Below are positions 63,524-64,000 of a stretch of 64,000 bases of DNA, piece after piece. Position 1 is the stretch's first letter; each line of letters begins with the position of its first letter. Made by a program: the position numbers and the translations under genes. Source of the DNA: G963665185 sp049723905 (GTDB taxonomy: Bacteria; Desulfobacterota; Desulfovibrionia; Desulfovibrionales; Desulfovibrionaceae); NCBI RefSeq assembly GCF_049723905.1, contig NZ_JBJKFD010000001.1, positions 3,410,001-3,474,000 of the forward strand, written 5' to 3'. The notes beneath the pieces are model-generated. The model did no database searches. It saw only the letters and a program-made list of their open reading frames with translations, and was not told where the DNA came from.

Positions 63524-64000
63524 ATGCAAGCTCTTAAAATAAAAGTTCTTTTGTTGTTCATTGCCTATGTCCTGTTCATGCTGCTGACCATGGGCATGTA
63601 CTGGTGGAATATCGACGCCTTTCGCGAAAAGCTCACCGTGATGGACGAGTTCCACGACGTGCTGGCGGATATTCTCGAAACCCGCAGGTACGAAAAGAAC
63701 TTCATGTTCTATCCCGAGCCGAACAGCATCAGGGAAGCCCTGGTCTACCTGAACCGGGCGGAAAACACCGTGGGGCTGCTGCGCCCCAAGATCGTCGACG
63801 GCGTGAACCAAGAGGTCTATGCCGCGCTGCTGGCCAATATTACCGAGTACCGCAATCTGCTGCACTCCATGGCCGAGGGCAACAAGACCCTGGCTCCCCA
63901 GACGCGTCAGTACGGTACAAAACTGGTGGAGAACGCCCAGAAGCTGCTGCGCATGAAACGCGAGCGCGTGCACAGCGCGCTGGACCGGATTCGATATTTG
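63524..64000 (+). CDS. membrane sensor protein, N-terminal part (likely histidine kinase or chemoreceptor), cut by window edge
   Basis: The ATG at 63524 opens a frame that runs to the window end (159 codons). It has a membrane helix at about 6-28, then a long helical, charge-alternating stretch (VMDEFHDVLADILETRRYEKNFMFYPEPNSIREAL region) typical of four-helix-bundle periplasmic sensor domains such as those in histidine kinases and methyl-accepting proteins. The Arg-Tyr-Glu-Lys-Asn-Phe motif is common in these sensors. The output domain lies outside the window. Confidence 0.8.
   Translation, partial: MQALKIKVLLLFIAYVLFMLLTMGMYWWNIDAFREKLTVMDEFHDVLADILETRRYEKNFMFYPEPNSIREALVYLNRAENTVGLLRPKIVDGVNQEVYAALLANITEYRNLLHSMAEGNKTLAPQTRQYGTKLVENAQKLLRMKRERVHSALDRIRYL

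Overview
The window looks like a chromosomal stretch of a sulfate-reducing Desulfovibrio-type deltaproteobacterium. The signs are a large set of membrane sensor kinases, a TauE-type sulfur-anion exporter beside a PhsA/PsrA-like molybdoenzyme and a 16-cysteine ferredoxin, a TGTGA-N6-TCACA operator of the kind read by CRP/FNR/HcpR regulators, fairly high GC, and tightly overlapping operons. This assignment is an inference from gene content. No rRNA, tRNA or CRISPR array was seen.

Region 1 (1-5280, minus): an operon of a membrane protein of unknown function, a PhnD-like binding lipoprotein, a sensor kinase whose HAMP connector carries an eight-cysteine insert, a single-domain response regulator, and a PEP/pyruvate-binding (dikinase-type) protein cut by the window edge. 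Region 2 (5.7-10.1 kb): TauE-family exporter and 4x[4Fe-4S] protein, divergent from a cytoplasmic-looking molybdopterin oxidoreductase. Region 3 (10.3-15.6 kb): an AT-rich leader with a Fur-like box, an STN-type TonB-dependent receptor, a tetrapyrrole-methylase-fold protein with a signal peptide, and an APC permease. This cassette is followed by the last 18 codons of a second copy of the molybdoenzyme gene. Region 4 (15.9-20 kb): a binding protein coupled to a hybrid histidine kinase.

Region 5 (20.2-38.9 kb) is an apparent island bounded by an IS5-type element on the left and an IS3-type element plus a broken RhuM-like gene on the right. Between them is an iron-regulated metallophore transport locus. 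A six-gene minus-strand operon encodes two YbtP/YbtQ-like ABC half-transporters, a MacA-like adaptor, a separate ATPase and two MacB-like permeases. It is divergent, across a strong Fur box, from an AraC regulator, a MATE exporter, a FyuA-like receptor, a 115-residue protein that is only the N-terminal catalytic domain of glutamyl-tRNA reductase, and an OprM/NodT-type outer-membrane channel. No siderophore synthetase is present.

Region 6 (38.9-45.5 kb): an 1812-residue multi-PAS hybrid kinase and an HD-GYP response regulator. Region 7 (45.7-53.6 kb): single metabolic and transport genes (Ntn amidase, FrnE-like DsbA protein, YhdT/PanF, PhnA/YjdM, ureidoglycine aminohydrolase, MFS carrier). Region 8 (53.6-58.7 kb): a complete Opp/Dpp/Nik-type ABC importer with a perfect hairpin separating the binding-protein gene from the permease genes. 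Region 9 (59-64 kb): a glycosyltransferase coupled to two small membrane-protein genes, a convergent large membrane protein of unknown function, and the start of another membrane sensor.

The most unusual items are the exported tetrapyrrole methylase next to a TonB receptor, the free-standing GluTR catalytic domain inside a metallophore locus, the cysteine domain inside a HAMP connector, and the molybdoenzyme 3' tail that marks a past rearrangement.
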